Positions 24,502-33,173 of a DNA stretch of 64,000 bases are shown here, one piece after another. The notes under the pieces were generated by a model. The model did not search any database, was not told the DNA's origin, and saw only the letters and a program-made list of their open reading frames with translations. The position numbers and the translations under genes were made by a program. Numbering within the stretch: the first letter of the stretch is position 1; each line of letters opens with the position of its first letter. Location: NCBI RefSeq assembly GCF_047971185.1, contig NZ_JBKDZH010000042.1, forward strand, positions 1 through 64,000. The letters are read 5' to 3'. This stretch comes from Kluyvera sp047971185. Its GTDB lineage: Bacteria > Pseudomonadota > Gammaproteobacteria > Enterobacterales > Enterobacteriaceae.

Positions 24502-25134
24502 ATGACTAAATCACGTAACCCAGTGGTTACCCTCGCCAAAAACGATGTAGAAATTATTGCACGAGAAACGGTATATCGCGGTTTTTTTTCGCTTGATGTG
24601 TATCGTTTTCGCCACCGTCTTTTCAACGGTGAGATGAGCGGAGAAGTTCGTCGTGAAATTTTTGAGCGCGGTCACGCTGCAGTCTTGCTACCCTTTGACC
24701 CAGTGCGTGACGAAGTGGTGCTGATTGAGCAAGTTCGCATTGCCGCGTACGACACCAGTGAGACACCCTATCTGCTGGAAATGGTTGCCGGCATGATTGA
24801 AGAGGGCGAAACCGTCGAGGACGTCGCCCGTCGCGAATCGATGGAAGAGGCGGGGCTGGAGATTGGCCGCATGAAACCGTGCCTGAGCTATCTGGCCAGC
24901 CCCGGCGGCACCAGCGAGCGTCTGTCGATTATGGTGGGCGAAGTGGACGCGACAATGGCTAAGGGGATCCATGGCCTGGCGGAAGAACACGAAGACATTC
25001 GCGTTCATGTGGTAAGCCGGGAGTACGCTTATCAATGTGTAGAAGAGGGAAAAATTGACAACGCAGCGTCTGTCATCGCTTTGCAATGGCTACAGCTGCA
25101 TTATCAGGACTTACGAAAAGAGTGGGCAAAATGA
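24502..25134 (+). CDS. nudF: ADP-ribose diphosphatase
   Basis: NudF hydrolyses ADP-ribose to AMP and ribose 5-phosphate, limiting free ADP-ribose. The 210-residue protein carries a full Nudix box, GX5EX7REX2EEXG, beginning at GMIEEGETVED. It starts the nudF-yqiB-cpdA-yqiA-parE gene string and its stop overlaps the yqiB start (ATGA). It is divergent from tolC. Confidence 0.96.
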   Translation: MTKSRNPVVTLAKNDVEIIARETVYRGFFSLDVYRFRHRLFNGEMSGEVRREIFERGHAAVLLPFDPVRDEVVLIEQVRIAAYDTSETPYLLEMVAGMIEEGETVEDVARRESMEEAGLEIGRMKPCLSYLASPGGTSERLSIMVGEVDATMAKGIHGLAEEHEDIRVHVVSREYAYQCVEEGKIDNAASVIALQWLQLHYQDLRKEWAK

Positions 25135-25556
25135 AGCGCTATACACCTGACTTCCCAGAAATGATGCGTCTGTGCGAAACCAACTTCGCACAATTACGCC
25201 GCTTACTGCCGCGTGTTGATGAAGCCGGCGAAACGGTGAACTATCAGGTGGCCAATGCGCAATATCGCTTAACGATAGTCGAATCAACTCGTTACACTAC
25301 GCTTGTTTCGATAGAACAAACGCATCCGGCGGTAAGCTACTGGAGCCTGCCGTCGATGACCGTGCGGCTGTATCATGACGCGATGGTGGCTGAAGTGTGT
25401 TCAAGTCAGCAGATCTTTCGCTTCAAAGCGCGGTATGATTATCCAAATAAAAAGTTGCATCAACGCGACGAAAAGCATCAAATTAATCAGTTTCTGGCCG
25501 ACTGGCTTCGATTCTGTTTAGCACATGGAGCGATGGCGATTCCGGTTTGTACATAG
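25131..25556 (+). CDS. yqiB: DUF1249 protein YqiB
   Basis: The function is unknown. The ATG at 25,131 overlaps the nudF stop and gives MKRYTPDFPEMMRLCETNF, 141 residues against 140 in E. coli. Conserved features are the N-terminal motif just quoted, TTLVSIEQTHP, and RYDYPNKKLHQRDEKHQIN in the C-terminal half. It lies between nudF and cpdA in a compact operon, which hints at nucleotide-related metabolism, but this is only context. Confidence 0.93.
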   Translation: MKRYTPDFPEMMRLCETNFAQLRRLLPRVDEAGETVNYQVANAQYRLTIVESTRYTTLVSIEQTHPAVSYWSLPSMTVRLYHDAMVAEVCSSQQIFRFKARYDYPNKKLHQRDEKHQINQFLADWLRFCLAHGAMAIPVCT

Positions 25557-25637
25557 AACCGTTCGGGCTGCTGCCAGCGACGACGCCGCCCGAAAGGATG
25601 ATGTGTATGTTTGCATCGTGAAACCTAAGGACACCAT

Positions 25638-26465
25638 TTGGAAAGCCTTTTAAACCTTCCTCTGGCTGGTGGGGCCAGTGTCAGGGTACTGCAAATTACT
25701 GATACTCACCTGTTTGCTGAAAAAGATGAAACGCTGTTAGGGGTGAATACCTGGGAAAGCTACCACGCCGTCTTGCAGGCGATACATGCCTCGGCGCGTG
25801 AAGTTGACCTGGTGGTCGCGACAGGCGATTTAGCACAGGATCACTCATCCGCGGCCTATCAGCACTTTGCTGATGGCATCGCGAGCTTTACTGCGCCCTG
25901 CGTTTGGCTTCCGGGAAACCACGATTTCCAGCCCTCCATGTACAGCACCTTGCAGGATGCGGGCATCTCTCCGGCCAAACGTGTGCTGGTTGGCGAACAC
26001 TGGCAAATTTTGCTCCTCGACAGCCAGGTTTTCGGCGTGCCGCACGGTGAGCTGAGCGACTTCCAGCTCGAGTGGTTAGAAAAACGGCTGGCGGAAATGC
26101 CGGAGCGTCATACGCTGCTCCTCCTGCACCATCACCCTTTGCCAGCGGGCTGCAGCTGGCTCGATCAGCACAGTCTGCGCAACGCCGGGTCGTTGGATAA
26201 CGTGCTGGTAAACTTCCCGCGCGTGAAGCATCTGCTGTGTGGCCACATTCATCAGGAGCTGGACGTCGAGTGGAACGGCCGCCGTATTATGGCGACGCCG
26301 TCAACCTGCGTGCAGTTTAAGCCGCACTGCGCCAATTTTACGCTGGATACCGTTTCGCCTGGCTGGCGTTGGCTGGAGCTGCATGCCGATGGTTCATTAA
26401 CCACCGAAGTCTGCCGTCTCGCCGGGTCGAAATTCCACCCTGATACCGCATCTGAAGGCTATTAA
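25638..26465 (+). CDS. cpdA: 3',5'-cyclic-AMP phosphodiesterase
   Basis: CpdA hydrolyses cAMP to AMP and so tempers CRP-dependent control. The 275-residue product shows the calcineurin-type metal site in order: D22 and H24 in ITDTHLF, GDLAQD, LPGNHDF, HHHPLP and GHIHQE. The start is a TTG at 25,638 giving MESLLNLPLAG, as in E. coli, preceded by AAGGACA. A rare start codon suggests deliberately low translation. Its stop overlaps the yqiA start by one base. Confidence 0.96.
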   Translation: MESLLNLPLAGGASVRVLQITDTHLFAEKDETLLGVNTWESYHAVLQAIHASAREVDLVVATGDLAQDHSSAAYQHFADGIASFTAPCVWLPGNHDFQPSMYSTLQDAGISPAKRVLVGEHWQILLLDSQVFGVPHGELSDFQLEWLEKRLAEMPERHTLLLLHHHPLPAGCSWLDQHSLRNAGSLDNVLVNFPRVKHLLCGHIHQELDVEWNGRRIMATPSTCVQFKPHCANFTLDTVSPGWRWLELHADGSLTTEVCRLAGSKFHPDTASEGY

Positions 26466-27040
26466 TGTCGACGCTTCTCTATCTGCACGGCTTTAACAGC
26501 TCACCGTGGTCGGCCAAGGCCACGGCGCTTAAGCAGTGGCTGGCTGAACACTATCCCGACGTGAATATGCTGATCCCGCAGTTGCCGGCCTACCCGGCGG
26601 AAGCGGCGGAAATGCTCGAAGCGCTGGTGCTTAAGCACGGCGGCGAGCCGCTCGGCATCGTCGGGCCGTCGCTGGGTGGCTATTACGCCACCTGGCTGTC
26701 GCAGTGTTTCATGCTGCCCGCGGTGGTGGTGAACCCGGCGATACGGCCGTTTGAGCTGCTGGCGAATTTCCTCGGCCCGAACGAGAATCCCTACACCGGG
26801 CAGCAATATGTGCTAGAGTCTCGCCATATTTACGATCTCAAAGTGATGCAAATTGATCCCCTTGAGGCGCCGGATCTCATCTGGCTGCTTCAGCAGACCG
26901 GCGACGAAGTGCTTGATTACCGCCAGGCCGTGGACTATTTCGCCTCCTGCCGACAAACGGTCGAGGAGGGCGGTAATCACGCATTTACCGGCTTTGAAGA
27001 TCACTTCACACAGATTATCGATTTCCTGGGGTTGCATTAA
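26465..27040 (+). CDS. yqiA: Esterase YqiA
   Basis: YqiA is a small alpha/beta-hydrolase with esterase activity on palmitoyl-CoA and p-nitrophenyl esters in vitro. The 191 residues include the nucleophile elbow GPSLGGYYAT with S69, the oxyanion segment YLHGFNSSPWS, and the late acid/histidine pair (QTGDEVLDYR and GGNHAF). Its start overlaps cpdA (TAATG) and parE begins 27 bases after its stop, so translation along this operon is tightly packed. Confidence 0.94.
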   Translation: MSTLLYLHGFNSSPWSAKATALKQWLAEHYPDVNMLIPQLPAYPAEAAEMLEALVLKHGGEPLGIVGPSLGGYYATWLSQCFMLPAVVVNPAIRPFELLANFLGPNENPYTGQQYVLESRHIYDLKVMQIDPLEAPDLIWLLQQTGDEVLDYRQAVDYFASCRQTVEEGGNHAFTGFEDHFTQIIDFLGLH

Positions 27041-27067
27041 GCAGCGCCAACTACCTACGAATAGATC

Positions 27068-28963
27068 ATGACGCAATCTTCTTATAACGCTGATGCCATT
27101 GAGGTACTCACCGGGCTTGAGCCGGTTCGCCGCCGTCCGGGGATGTACACAGATACCACACGTCCGAACCACCTGGGTCAGGAAGTTATTGATAACAGTG
27201 TGGATGAAGCGCTGGCCGGGCACGCGAAGCGTGTTGAGGTCATCCTTCATGCCGATCAGTCACTGGAAGTTATCGACGACGGTCGCGGCATGCCCGTTGA
27301 CATCCACCCTGAAGAAGGCGTTCCGGCGGTGGAACTGATCCTCTGCCGTCTGCACGCTGGCGGTAAGTTCTCCAACAAAAACTACCAGTTCTCCGGCGGC
27401 CTGCACGGCGTGGGGATTTCGGTGGTGAACGCCCTGTCAAAGCGCGTTGAAGTTAACGTTCGCCGTGACGGCCAGGTCTACAGCATCGCGTTTGAAAACG
27501 GCGATAAAGTGGAAGACCTGCACGTCTCCGGCACCTGCGGTAAGCGCAATACCGGCACCAGCGTACACTTCTGGCCGGATGAAAGCTTCTTCGATAGCCC
27601 GCGCTTTTCCGTCTCGCGCTTAAGCCACCTGCTGAAAGCGAAAGCGGTACTGTGCCCAGGCGTTGAAATCGTCTTCAAAGACAAAGTGAATGATACCGAA
27701 CAGACCTGGTGCTACGCTGACGGTCTGAACGACTATCTCAGTGAAGCGGTGAACGGCCTGCCGCTGCTGCCGGAAAAACCGTTTGTCGGCAATTTCTCTG
27801 GCGACACCGAAGCGGTGGACTGGGCGCTGCTGTGGCTGCCGGAAGGCGGTGAGCTGCTGACCGAAAGCTACGTCAACCTGATCCCTACCATGCAGGGCGG
27901 CACCCACGTGAATGGGCTACGTCAGGGGCTGCTCGACGCGATGCGCGAGTTCTGCGAATACCGCAATATCCTGCCGCGCGGCGTGAAGCTGTCGGCGGAA
28001 GATATCTGGGAACGCTGCGCCTACGTGCTGTCGGTGAAAATGCAGGATCCGCAGTTCGCCGGGCAGACCAAAGAGCGTCTCTCCTCGCGTCAGTGCGCGG
28101 CCTTTGTTTCCGGCGTGGTAAAAGACGCCTTCAGCCTGTGGCTGAACCAGAACGTCCAGGCGGCGGAGCTGCTGGCCGAAATGGCCATCTCCAGCGCTCA
28201 GCGTCGTCTGCGCGCGGCGAAAAAGGTGGTGCGTAAAAAGCTCACCAGCGGCCCGGCGCTGCCCGGCAAGCTGGCGGACTGCACCGCGCAGGATCTCGCC
28301 CGCACCGAACTGTTCCTCGTAGAAGGTGACTCGGCGGGCGGCTCCGCGAAACAGGCGCGCGACCGTGAATATCAGGCGATCATGCCGCTGAAAGGTCAGA
28401 TCCTGAACACCTGGGAAGTCTCCTCCGATGAAGTGCTGGCCTCGCAGGAAGTGCACGATATTTCCGTGGCGATCGGTATCGATCCGGACAGTGCCGATCT
28501 CAGCCAGCTGCGCTACGGCAAGATCTGTATCCTCGCCGATGCCGACTCCGATGGTCTGCACATCGCCACGCTGCTGTGCGCGCTGTTTGTGAAGCACTTC
28601 CGCGCGCTGGTGAAAGAAGGTCACGTCTACGTGGCGCTGCCGCCGCTGTATCGTATCGATCTGGGCAAAGAGGTTTACTACGCTCTGACCGAAGAAGAAA
28701 AAGCGGGCGTGCTGGAACAGCTCAAGCGTAAGAAAGGAAAACCGAACGTGCAGCGTTTTAAAGGTCTGGGTGAAATGAACCCGATGCAGCTGCGCGAAAC
28801 CACGCTTGATCCGAACACTCGACGCCTGGTGCAGCTTGTCATCAACGATGAAGATGAACAGCAGACCGATGCCACCATGGACATGCTGCTGGCCAAGAAG
28901 CGCTCGGAAGATCGCCGCAACTGGCTGCAGGAAAAAGGCGATATGGCCGATATCGAAGCCTGA
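27068..28963 (+). CDS. parE: DNA topoisomerase IV subunit B
   Basis: ParE is the ATPase subunit of topoisomerase IV, which unlinks daughter chromosomes; ParC is at 42,339. The 631-residue protein has the GHKL ATP site (DNSVDEALAGHAK, DGRGMPVD, GGLHGVGISVVN), the TOPRIM motif LVEGDSAGGSAKQARDR and DADSDGLHI, and the C-terminal ParC-contact region. The position equivalent to the resistance site S458 (VLASQEVHD) is wild type. It ends the nudF-yqiA operon and has its own hairpin terminator. Confidence 0.98.
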   Translation: MTQSSYNADAIEVLTGLEPVRRRPGMYTDTTRPNHLGQEVIDNSVDEALAGHAKRVEVILHADQSLEVIDDGRGMPVDIHPEEGVPAVELILCRLHAGGKFSNKNYQFSGGLHGVGISVVNALSKRVEVNVRRDGQVYSIAFENGDKVEDLHVSGTCGKRNTGTSVHFWPDESFFDSPRFSVSRLSHLLKAKAVLCPGVEIVFKDKVNDTEQTWCYADGLNDYLSEAVNGLPLLPEKPFVGNFSGDTEAVDWALLWLPEGGELLTESYVNLIPTMQGGTHVNGLRQGLLDAMREFCEYRNILPRGVKLSAEDIWERCAYVLSVKMQDPQFAGQTKERLSSRQCAAFVSGVVKDAFSLWLNQNVQAAELLAEMAISSAQRRLRAAKKVVRKKLTSGPALPGKLADCTAQDLARTELFLVEGDSAGGSAKQARDREYQAIMPLKGQILNTWEVSSDEVLASQEVHDISVAIGIDPDSADLSQLRYGKICILADADSDGLHIATLLCALFVKHFRALVKEGHVYVALPPLYRIDLGKEVYYALTEEEKAGVLEQLKRKKGKPNVQRFKGLGEMNPMQLRETTLDPNTRRLVQLVINDEDEQQTDATMDMLLAKKRSEDRRNWLQEKGDMADIEA

Positions 28964-28984
28964 TTTCCAATCTCAAATTGAGCC

Positions 28985-29014
28985 TAAAAAGGAGACGCAT
29001 GCGTCTCCTTTTTT
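28985..29014 (+). terminator. parE terminator
   Basis: AAGGAGACGC pairs with GCGTCTCCTT around a two-base centre and is followed by TTTT, a perfect palindrome 22 bases after the stop codon. The leading A-run would let it act on the other strand too. Confidence 0.92.
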
Positions 29015-29053
29015 ATTGCCCACGGGCCGGCTCAATCGCCAACCTCCGAGGCT

Positions 29054-29069
29054 AATGAATCGATTCATT
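29054..29069. promoter_or_regulatory. Perfect 16-base palindrome ahead of the TRAP operon
   Basis: AATGAATC-GATTCATT is a perfect inverted repeat with a central CG, the style of a LacI/GalR-family operator. It lies about 180 bases before the TRAP binding-protein gene and after the parE terminator. No LacI-type regulator gene is in the window, so the binding protein is unknown. Confidence 0.4.
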
Positions 29070-29252
29070 TCTAATTTCTGCGCTTTATGAAATGCCATTT
29101 TAAAATTTGGTATGACAGGTCACACTTTAGTTGTATGACTTCTACCATATTCTTCCGCTGGACATAAAACATACTTTTGAACATGGACGTCAATCTATGC
29201 AGCCAAGTGATTCGCATAGTGAATTTTATCTTTCCTTACAAGAGAATCGTCT

Positions 29253-30230
29253 ATGTTAAGAAGAAAACTGGTTTTAAGCGTTTTATCTTTCTCGTTACTG
29301 ATGGGGTCTGCGGCGGCGATGGCGAAAACGGTTTTTATCGCCTCAGATGTGCATCCCGCTGATTATCCGACGACTGCTGCGGTGATTCATATGGGGGAGA
29401 AGCTCAGTCAACAAACCGACGGGCGTATCTCCATCAGGATGTTCCCAAGCGGGCAGATGGGAGATGAAAGCACCACGCTGGAAAAGACCCGCGCCGGGGC
29501 GATTGATATTCTGCGCGTTTCTATGGCGCCGGTTGGCGGCATTCTGCCGCAGGTGAGCGTCTTCAACATGCCGTTTGTGTTCCGCGATACCGATCATCAG
29601 CACAAAGTGCTGGATGGCGACGTGGGCAGCAAACTGGCGAAAGAGATCTCCGACAGCAACCTTGGGCTGGTTTTCCTTGGCTGGATGGACGCGGGCTCGC
29701 GCAGCTTGATCACCAAAAAACCGATCACCACCCTCGACGATCTGAAAGGCGTGAAGATCCGTCTGCAAAACAACCCGATTGGCCTCGATACCTTTAAAGC
29801 GCTGGGCGCTAACCCGATCGTCCTGCCGGTTGGCGATGTCTTCGCTAGCCTGCAAACCGGGGTGATTGACGCAGCAGAAAACAACGAGCCGACCTTTGAT
29901 ACCGAAAACTACGTGGTGGCCGGCACCAAATATTTTGACCTCACCGAACACTTTATGATCCCGGAAGTGCTCGCCTTCTCGAAGCGTAAATGGAGCAAAC
30001 TGTCGGCGGAAGATCAGACGCTGATCATGAAGCTGGCAAAAGAAGCGCAGGCGGAAGAACGCGTGCTATGGGCTGAATACGTCGAGAAATCCAAACAGCG
30101 TCTGCAAAGCCAGGGCGTGAAATTCCTGCCGGTGGATAAAAAACCCTTTGTTGATGCCACTGCGCCGGTTCGCGAAAAATATGGCAAGCAGTTCAGCGAC
30201 TTAATGCAAGAAATTCAGGACACCAAATAA
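29253..30230 (+). CDS. TRAP transporter substrate-binding protein (DctP family)
   Basis: This is the periplasmic receptor of a tripartite ATP-independent transporter. The 325-residue protein has a signal peptide MLRRKLVLSVLSFSLLMGSA ending near AMA, then the DctP fold. The conserved segment LKGVKIRLQNNPI carries the arginine that binds the carboxylate of the ligand, so the substrate is likely an organic or sugar acid. VGDVFASLQTGVIDAAENN is the second family signature. It heads a three-gene unit with the two membrane subunits. Proximity to a GH88 glucuronyl hydrolase suggests a uronate or related acid; this is inference. Confidence 0.93.
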   Translation: MLRRKLVLSVLSFSLLMGSAAAMAKTVFIASDVHPADYPTTAAVIHMGEKLSQQTDGRISIRMFPSGQMGDESTTLEKTRAGAIDILRVSMAPVGGILPQVSVFNMPFVFRDTDHQHKVLDGDVGSKLAKEISDSNLGLVFLGWMDAGSRSLITKKPITTLDDLKGVKIRLQNNPIGLDTFKALGANPIVLPVGDVFASLQTGVIDAAENNEPTFDTENYVVAGTKYFDLTEHFMIPEVLAFSKRKWSKLSAEDQTLIMKLAKEAQAEERVLWAEYVEKSKQRLQSQGVKFLPVDKKPFVDATAPVREKYGKQFSDLMQEIQDTK

Positions 30231-30240
30231 TCCCCGTGGC

Positions 30241-30271
30241 GGCAGGACGGCGCGTGCTGGCCTGCCCGTTT
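30241..30271 (+). terminator. Intergenic hairpin between TRAP receptor and membrane genes
   Basis: GGCAGG (30,241-30,246) pairs with CCTGCC (30,261-30,266) and is followed by CGTTTT. Such hairpins after binding-protein genes often end part of the transcript and raise the receptor-to-permease ratio. The stem is short, so this is moderate evidence. Confidence 0.45.
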
Positions 30272-30287
30272 TGATCTGGAGATAACA

Positions 30288-30836
30288 ATGAAAAATATCT
30301 ATGTCCTGGTCATGGATGGCGTGTATCGGATCTGTATCTGGCTGTCAGGGATCAGCCTGTTATTTATGACGTTTATTTATCTGGTGGGGATTTACGCCCG
30401 TTTTCGTCCTGATTTTCCGGCATGGCTCGATTTTCTCCCGCATGCCTCAACCAGCTGGCCGGAACCGTTATCGCAGATTTGCATGATCACCTTCTCCTTC
30501 GTAGGGGCGGCCGCGGCCTATCGGGCCGGCAGCCACATCGCGATTACCATGCTGGTGGATCACATTAACCCGGCGATGAAAAAAGCGCTGGCGGTGTTCG
30601 TCGATCTGGCGATGCTGGCCACCTGCCTGTTTATCATTCACTGGGGGATTATCGGTTGTATGGATGCCTGGGAGGACGTGGTGCCATCGCTGCCGTTCCT
30701 GACCTCGGGGATCACCCATTTGCCAATTCCTCTGGGTTCGTTCTTCACGCTGCTGTTTGTGGTTGAAAAACTGCTGTGCGGCCCGCAAACGCACCGCGAA
30801 CTGGTGCAGTTTGGCTCGCCGAAAGTCGGTCACTAA
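30288..30836 (+). CDS. TRAP transporter small membrane subunit (DctQ family)
   Basis: The 182-residue protein has four hydrophobic segments, starting with ICIWLSGISLLFMTFIYLVG. The DctQ-type core is present: QICMITFSFVGAAAAYRAGSHIAI, with the charged residues typical of the family. It partners the large DctM subunit encoded 12 bases downstream to form the sodium-driven permease. The start has GGAG upstream. The substrate is set by the receptor protein. Confidence 0.92.
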   Translation: MKNIYVLVMDGVYRICIWLSGISLLFMTFIYLVGIYARFRPDFPAWLDFLPHASTSWPEPLSQICMITFSFVGAAAAYRAGSHIAITMLVDHINPAMKKALAVFVDLAMLATCLFIIHWGIIGCMDAWEDVVPSLPFLTSGITHLPIPLGSFFTLLFVVEKLLCGPQTHRELVQFGSPKVGH

Positions 30837-30848
30837 GGGGCACAAGCA

Positions 30849-32138
30849 ATGGACTTAACGCTGATTATATTTGTCGTGACCTTCGTGGTGTTGATGGCCG
30901 TGGGGATGCCGGTGGCCTACGCCGTGGGGTTGACCGCCGTGGTGGTGACCGCCTTCGCGGACTTCTCGCTCGATGGGCTGGTTATCACCATTTTCCACAG
31001 TACCGATAACGTCAACCTGTTGACCATTCCCTTCTTTGTGTTCGCGGGGGCGATCATGGCAGAAGGGGGAATGGCGCGACGGCTGGTGGATTTTGCCGGG
31101 CTGTTCGTCGGCTGGATCCGCGGAGGGCTGTCGCTGGTTAACATTCTGGCCTCCACGCTGTTTGGCGCGATTTCGGGATCGTCGGTGGCGGATACCGCCT
31201 CGATCGGATCGGTGCTGATCCCGGAAATGGAGCGTAAAGGCTACCCGCGTTCTTTTGGCGCGGTGCTGACCGCCAGCGCCTCGGTGCAGGCGATCCTGGT
31301 GCCGCCGAGCCATAACTCGGTGCTTTTTGCTATCGTGGCGAACACCGCGGCGGTGACCATTCCGGCGATGTTCCTCGCCGGGATCATTCCGACCTTGGTG
31401 CTGTGCGTGACGCTTATCGTTATGTGTTTAATTGCGGCACGTAAAAACAACTATCCGAAAGAAGCGCGCGTTGAGCTGAAGCGCAAGATCAAGATTGCCT
31501 CCGACGCCATCTGGGGACTCGTGACCATTGTGATCATCTCCGGCGGCATCCTCTCGGGCTTCTTTACGCCGACGGAATCAGGGGCAATTGCCTGTATCTG
31601 GGCGATGTTTGTCACCTTCTTTGTCTACCGCGAATATAAGCTGAAGGATTTCCCGAAGCTTATCCACCGCACGATCAAAACCGTCACCATGGTGATGGTG
31701 CTGATCGCTTTTGCCGCCGCTTTTGGCTCGGTTATGACGCTGGTAGGGCTGCCGCAGGAGATCTCCGCCGCATTGTTGTCGCTGTCAGATAACAAGTACG
31801 TCATCCTGTTAATCATCAACATCATGCTGCTGCTGTTGGGCTGTTTGATGGACATGGCGCCGCTGATTCTGATTCTGACGCCGATCCTGCTGCCGGTGGT
31901 GGTAGAGCTGGGGATCGATCCGGTGCATTTCGGCATTATTATGATGATGAACTTAGGCATTGGGCTGATCACGCCGCCAGTAGGTTCGGTACTGTTCGTG
32001 GCCAGCGCCGTCAGCGGGCAGAAGATTGAAACCGTCGTGAAAGCGATGATTCCGTTCTACTGCGTGCTGTTCCTGGTGCTGATTGCCATTACCTATATCC
32101 CGATTCTGTCACTGTGGCTCCCGGGGCGCTTCCACTAG
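30849..32138 (+). CDS. TRAP transporter large permease subunit (DctM family)
   Basis: This is the main transport subunit, 429 residues with about twelve membrane segments. Family motifs are PFFVFAGAIMAEGGMA, ISGSSVADTASIGSVLIPEM, ASVQAILVPPSHNS and the repeat-related NLGIGLITPPVGSVLFV. The PP-S-H-N and TPP turns are the two inverted-repeat signature loops that bind sodium in related porters. Its 3' end overlaps the convergent AraC-type gene by 50 bases, which is unusual and may give antisense interference between them. Confidence 0.94.
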   Translation: MDLTLIIFVVTFVVLMAVGMPVAYAVGLTAVVVTAFADFSLDGLVITIFHSTDNVNLLTIPFFVFAGAIMAEGGMARRLVDFAGLFVGWIRGGLSLVNILASTLFGAISGSSVADTASIGSVLIPEMERKGYPRSFGAVLTASASVQAILVPPSHNSVLFAIVANTAAVTIPAMFLAGIIPTLVLCVTLIVMCLIAARKNNYPKEARVELKRKIKIASDAIWGLVTIVIISGGILSGFFTPTESGAIACIWAMFVTFFVYREYKLKDFPKLIHRTIKTVTMVMVLIAFAAAFGSVMTLVGLPQEISAALLSLSDNKYVILLIINIMLLLLGCLMDMAPLILILTPILLPVVVELGIDPVHFGIIMMMNLGIGLITPPVGSVLFVASAVSGQKIETVVKAMIPFYCVLFLVLIAITYIPILSLWLPGRFH

Positions 32139-32997
32139 CCCGCTGGCGCGATACGTGATTTTTCCGGTACTGCAAGGGGGTCTCACCGATCCCCTTTTTA
32201 AATGAGCTAATAAAGTAGGTCACTTCGGCAAACCCCACCTGCCCGGCAATCTCGCTCACCGGCAGCGCGCTGTGCAGCAGCAGCTCGCAGGCGCGGCGCA
32301 GGCGTAACGTATTGAGGTAGTCGTGAATATGCTCCCCGGTCTCGGCGTGAAAGCGGCGTGACAGATAGCTGCGCGATTTGCCCAGTTCCGCTGCCAGGGC
32401 ATCAAGGCTGAATTTCTTCTGATAGTTCTCTTCAATCCAGAACATGACCGGGCTGGCAATACCGCTTGAGGTGTCGGTCATTTTTTCCTGCACCGGCGGC
32501 AGCATATTGAATAATGTCATTAACATACAGGCTATCTGTTCAGTGCTCAGCGCGGAGAGGCTGGCGGCGCGCGCGTAAAGCCCGAACAGATGATCGATAT
32601 GGGGATGCATCTCGGCTAAATCGGCGACAAATGCCGGGCGGCCCCGTGTGGAAAGCATCTGCAAACGGCGGTGATTATCGGGAAAATGACGGAGAAGTTT
32701 GGCAATAGCGTGCTGATCGACGTGAATAATGGTACGGCGATAGCTGTCCTGCGCTTTCTCATCCACCATGATTTTATGCAACGTAAATGGCGGGAAGAAA
32801 AACAGTCGCCCGGGACGCATGGTGTACTGGCGATTGTCGACGATCACCACGCCAAAACCCTCTTCAACGTAGAGAATTTCCAGACACTGGTGCCAGTGAT
32901 GGTAGCGCACGGTGTTGGCAAAAAGACGGCTGAATGACGCGACGGCGTCATTCAGCGTGATCAGCTCCAGATGTTCGGCATTCCAGGACGAAGTCAT
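32089..32997 (-). CDS. AraC-family transcriptional regulator
   Basis: The 302-residue protein starts MTSSWNAEHLELI at the ATG at 32,997; a TTG two codons earlier is less likely. The N-terminal half is a cupin-type sensing domain (HWHQCLEILYVEEGFG, RPGRLFFFPPFTLHKI). The C-terminal half has two helix-turn-helix units: FSLDALAAELGKSRSYLSRRF and LPVSEIAGQVGFAEVTYFISSFKK. It stands between the TRAP genes and the divergent DUF2264 gene, so it most likely controls this island, probably activating it in response to a sugar or uronate. Two candidate operators lie in the 33,004-33,149 gap. Confidence 0.93.
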   Translation of the reverse strand: MTSSWNAEHLELITLNDAVASFSRLFANTVRYHHWHQCLEILYVEEGFGVVIVDNRQYTMRPGRLFFFPPFTLHKIMVDEKAQDSYRRTIIHVDQHAIAKLLRHFPDNHRRLQMLSTRGRPAFVADLAEMHPHIDHLFGLYARAASLSALSTEQIACMLMTLFNMLPPVQEKMTDTSSGIASPVMFWIEENYQKKFSLDALAAELGKSRSYLSRRFHAETGEHIHDYLNTLRLRRACELLLHSALPVSEIAGQVGFAEVTYFISSFKKGIGETPLQYRKNHVSRQRASGSAPGATVTESGYR

Positions 32998-33021
32998 GTG
33001 CAATATATTTAAACTTTTACC

Positions 33022-33100
33022 GGTTTAATCTTACTACTAAACCACTGTTTTAAATTTTATCAAGCACCGGTTCACACAATACTATCAGTTGTGACCGGGT
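33022..33100. promoter_or_regulatory. Two inverted repeats in the AraC/DUF2264 divergent promoter region
   Basis: GGTTTA and TAAACC (33,022-33,043) flank ten bases. ACCGGTTCACA (33,066-33,076) and TGTGACCGGGT (33,090-33,100) match as inverted arms at nine of eleven positions around thirteen bases. They lie in the shared upstream region of the regulator and the DUF2264 gene and are candidate operators. The regulator that binds them is not known. Confidence 0.4.
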
Positions 33101-33173
33101 TAACATTTCTTCGCTGCCTGGATTCTCTATGCTTTAGCCACTTTCGAGGATGGTTAATTCAGGGGGCAGGACA

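Noticed and set aside
33066..33100. Possible CRP site in the AraC/DUF2264 gap
   Set aside because: The halves are TCACA then TGTGA, facing outward with wrong spacing, whereas CRP needs TGTGA-N6-TCACA.
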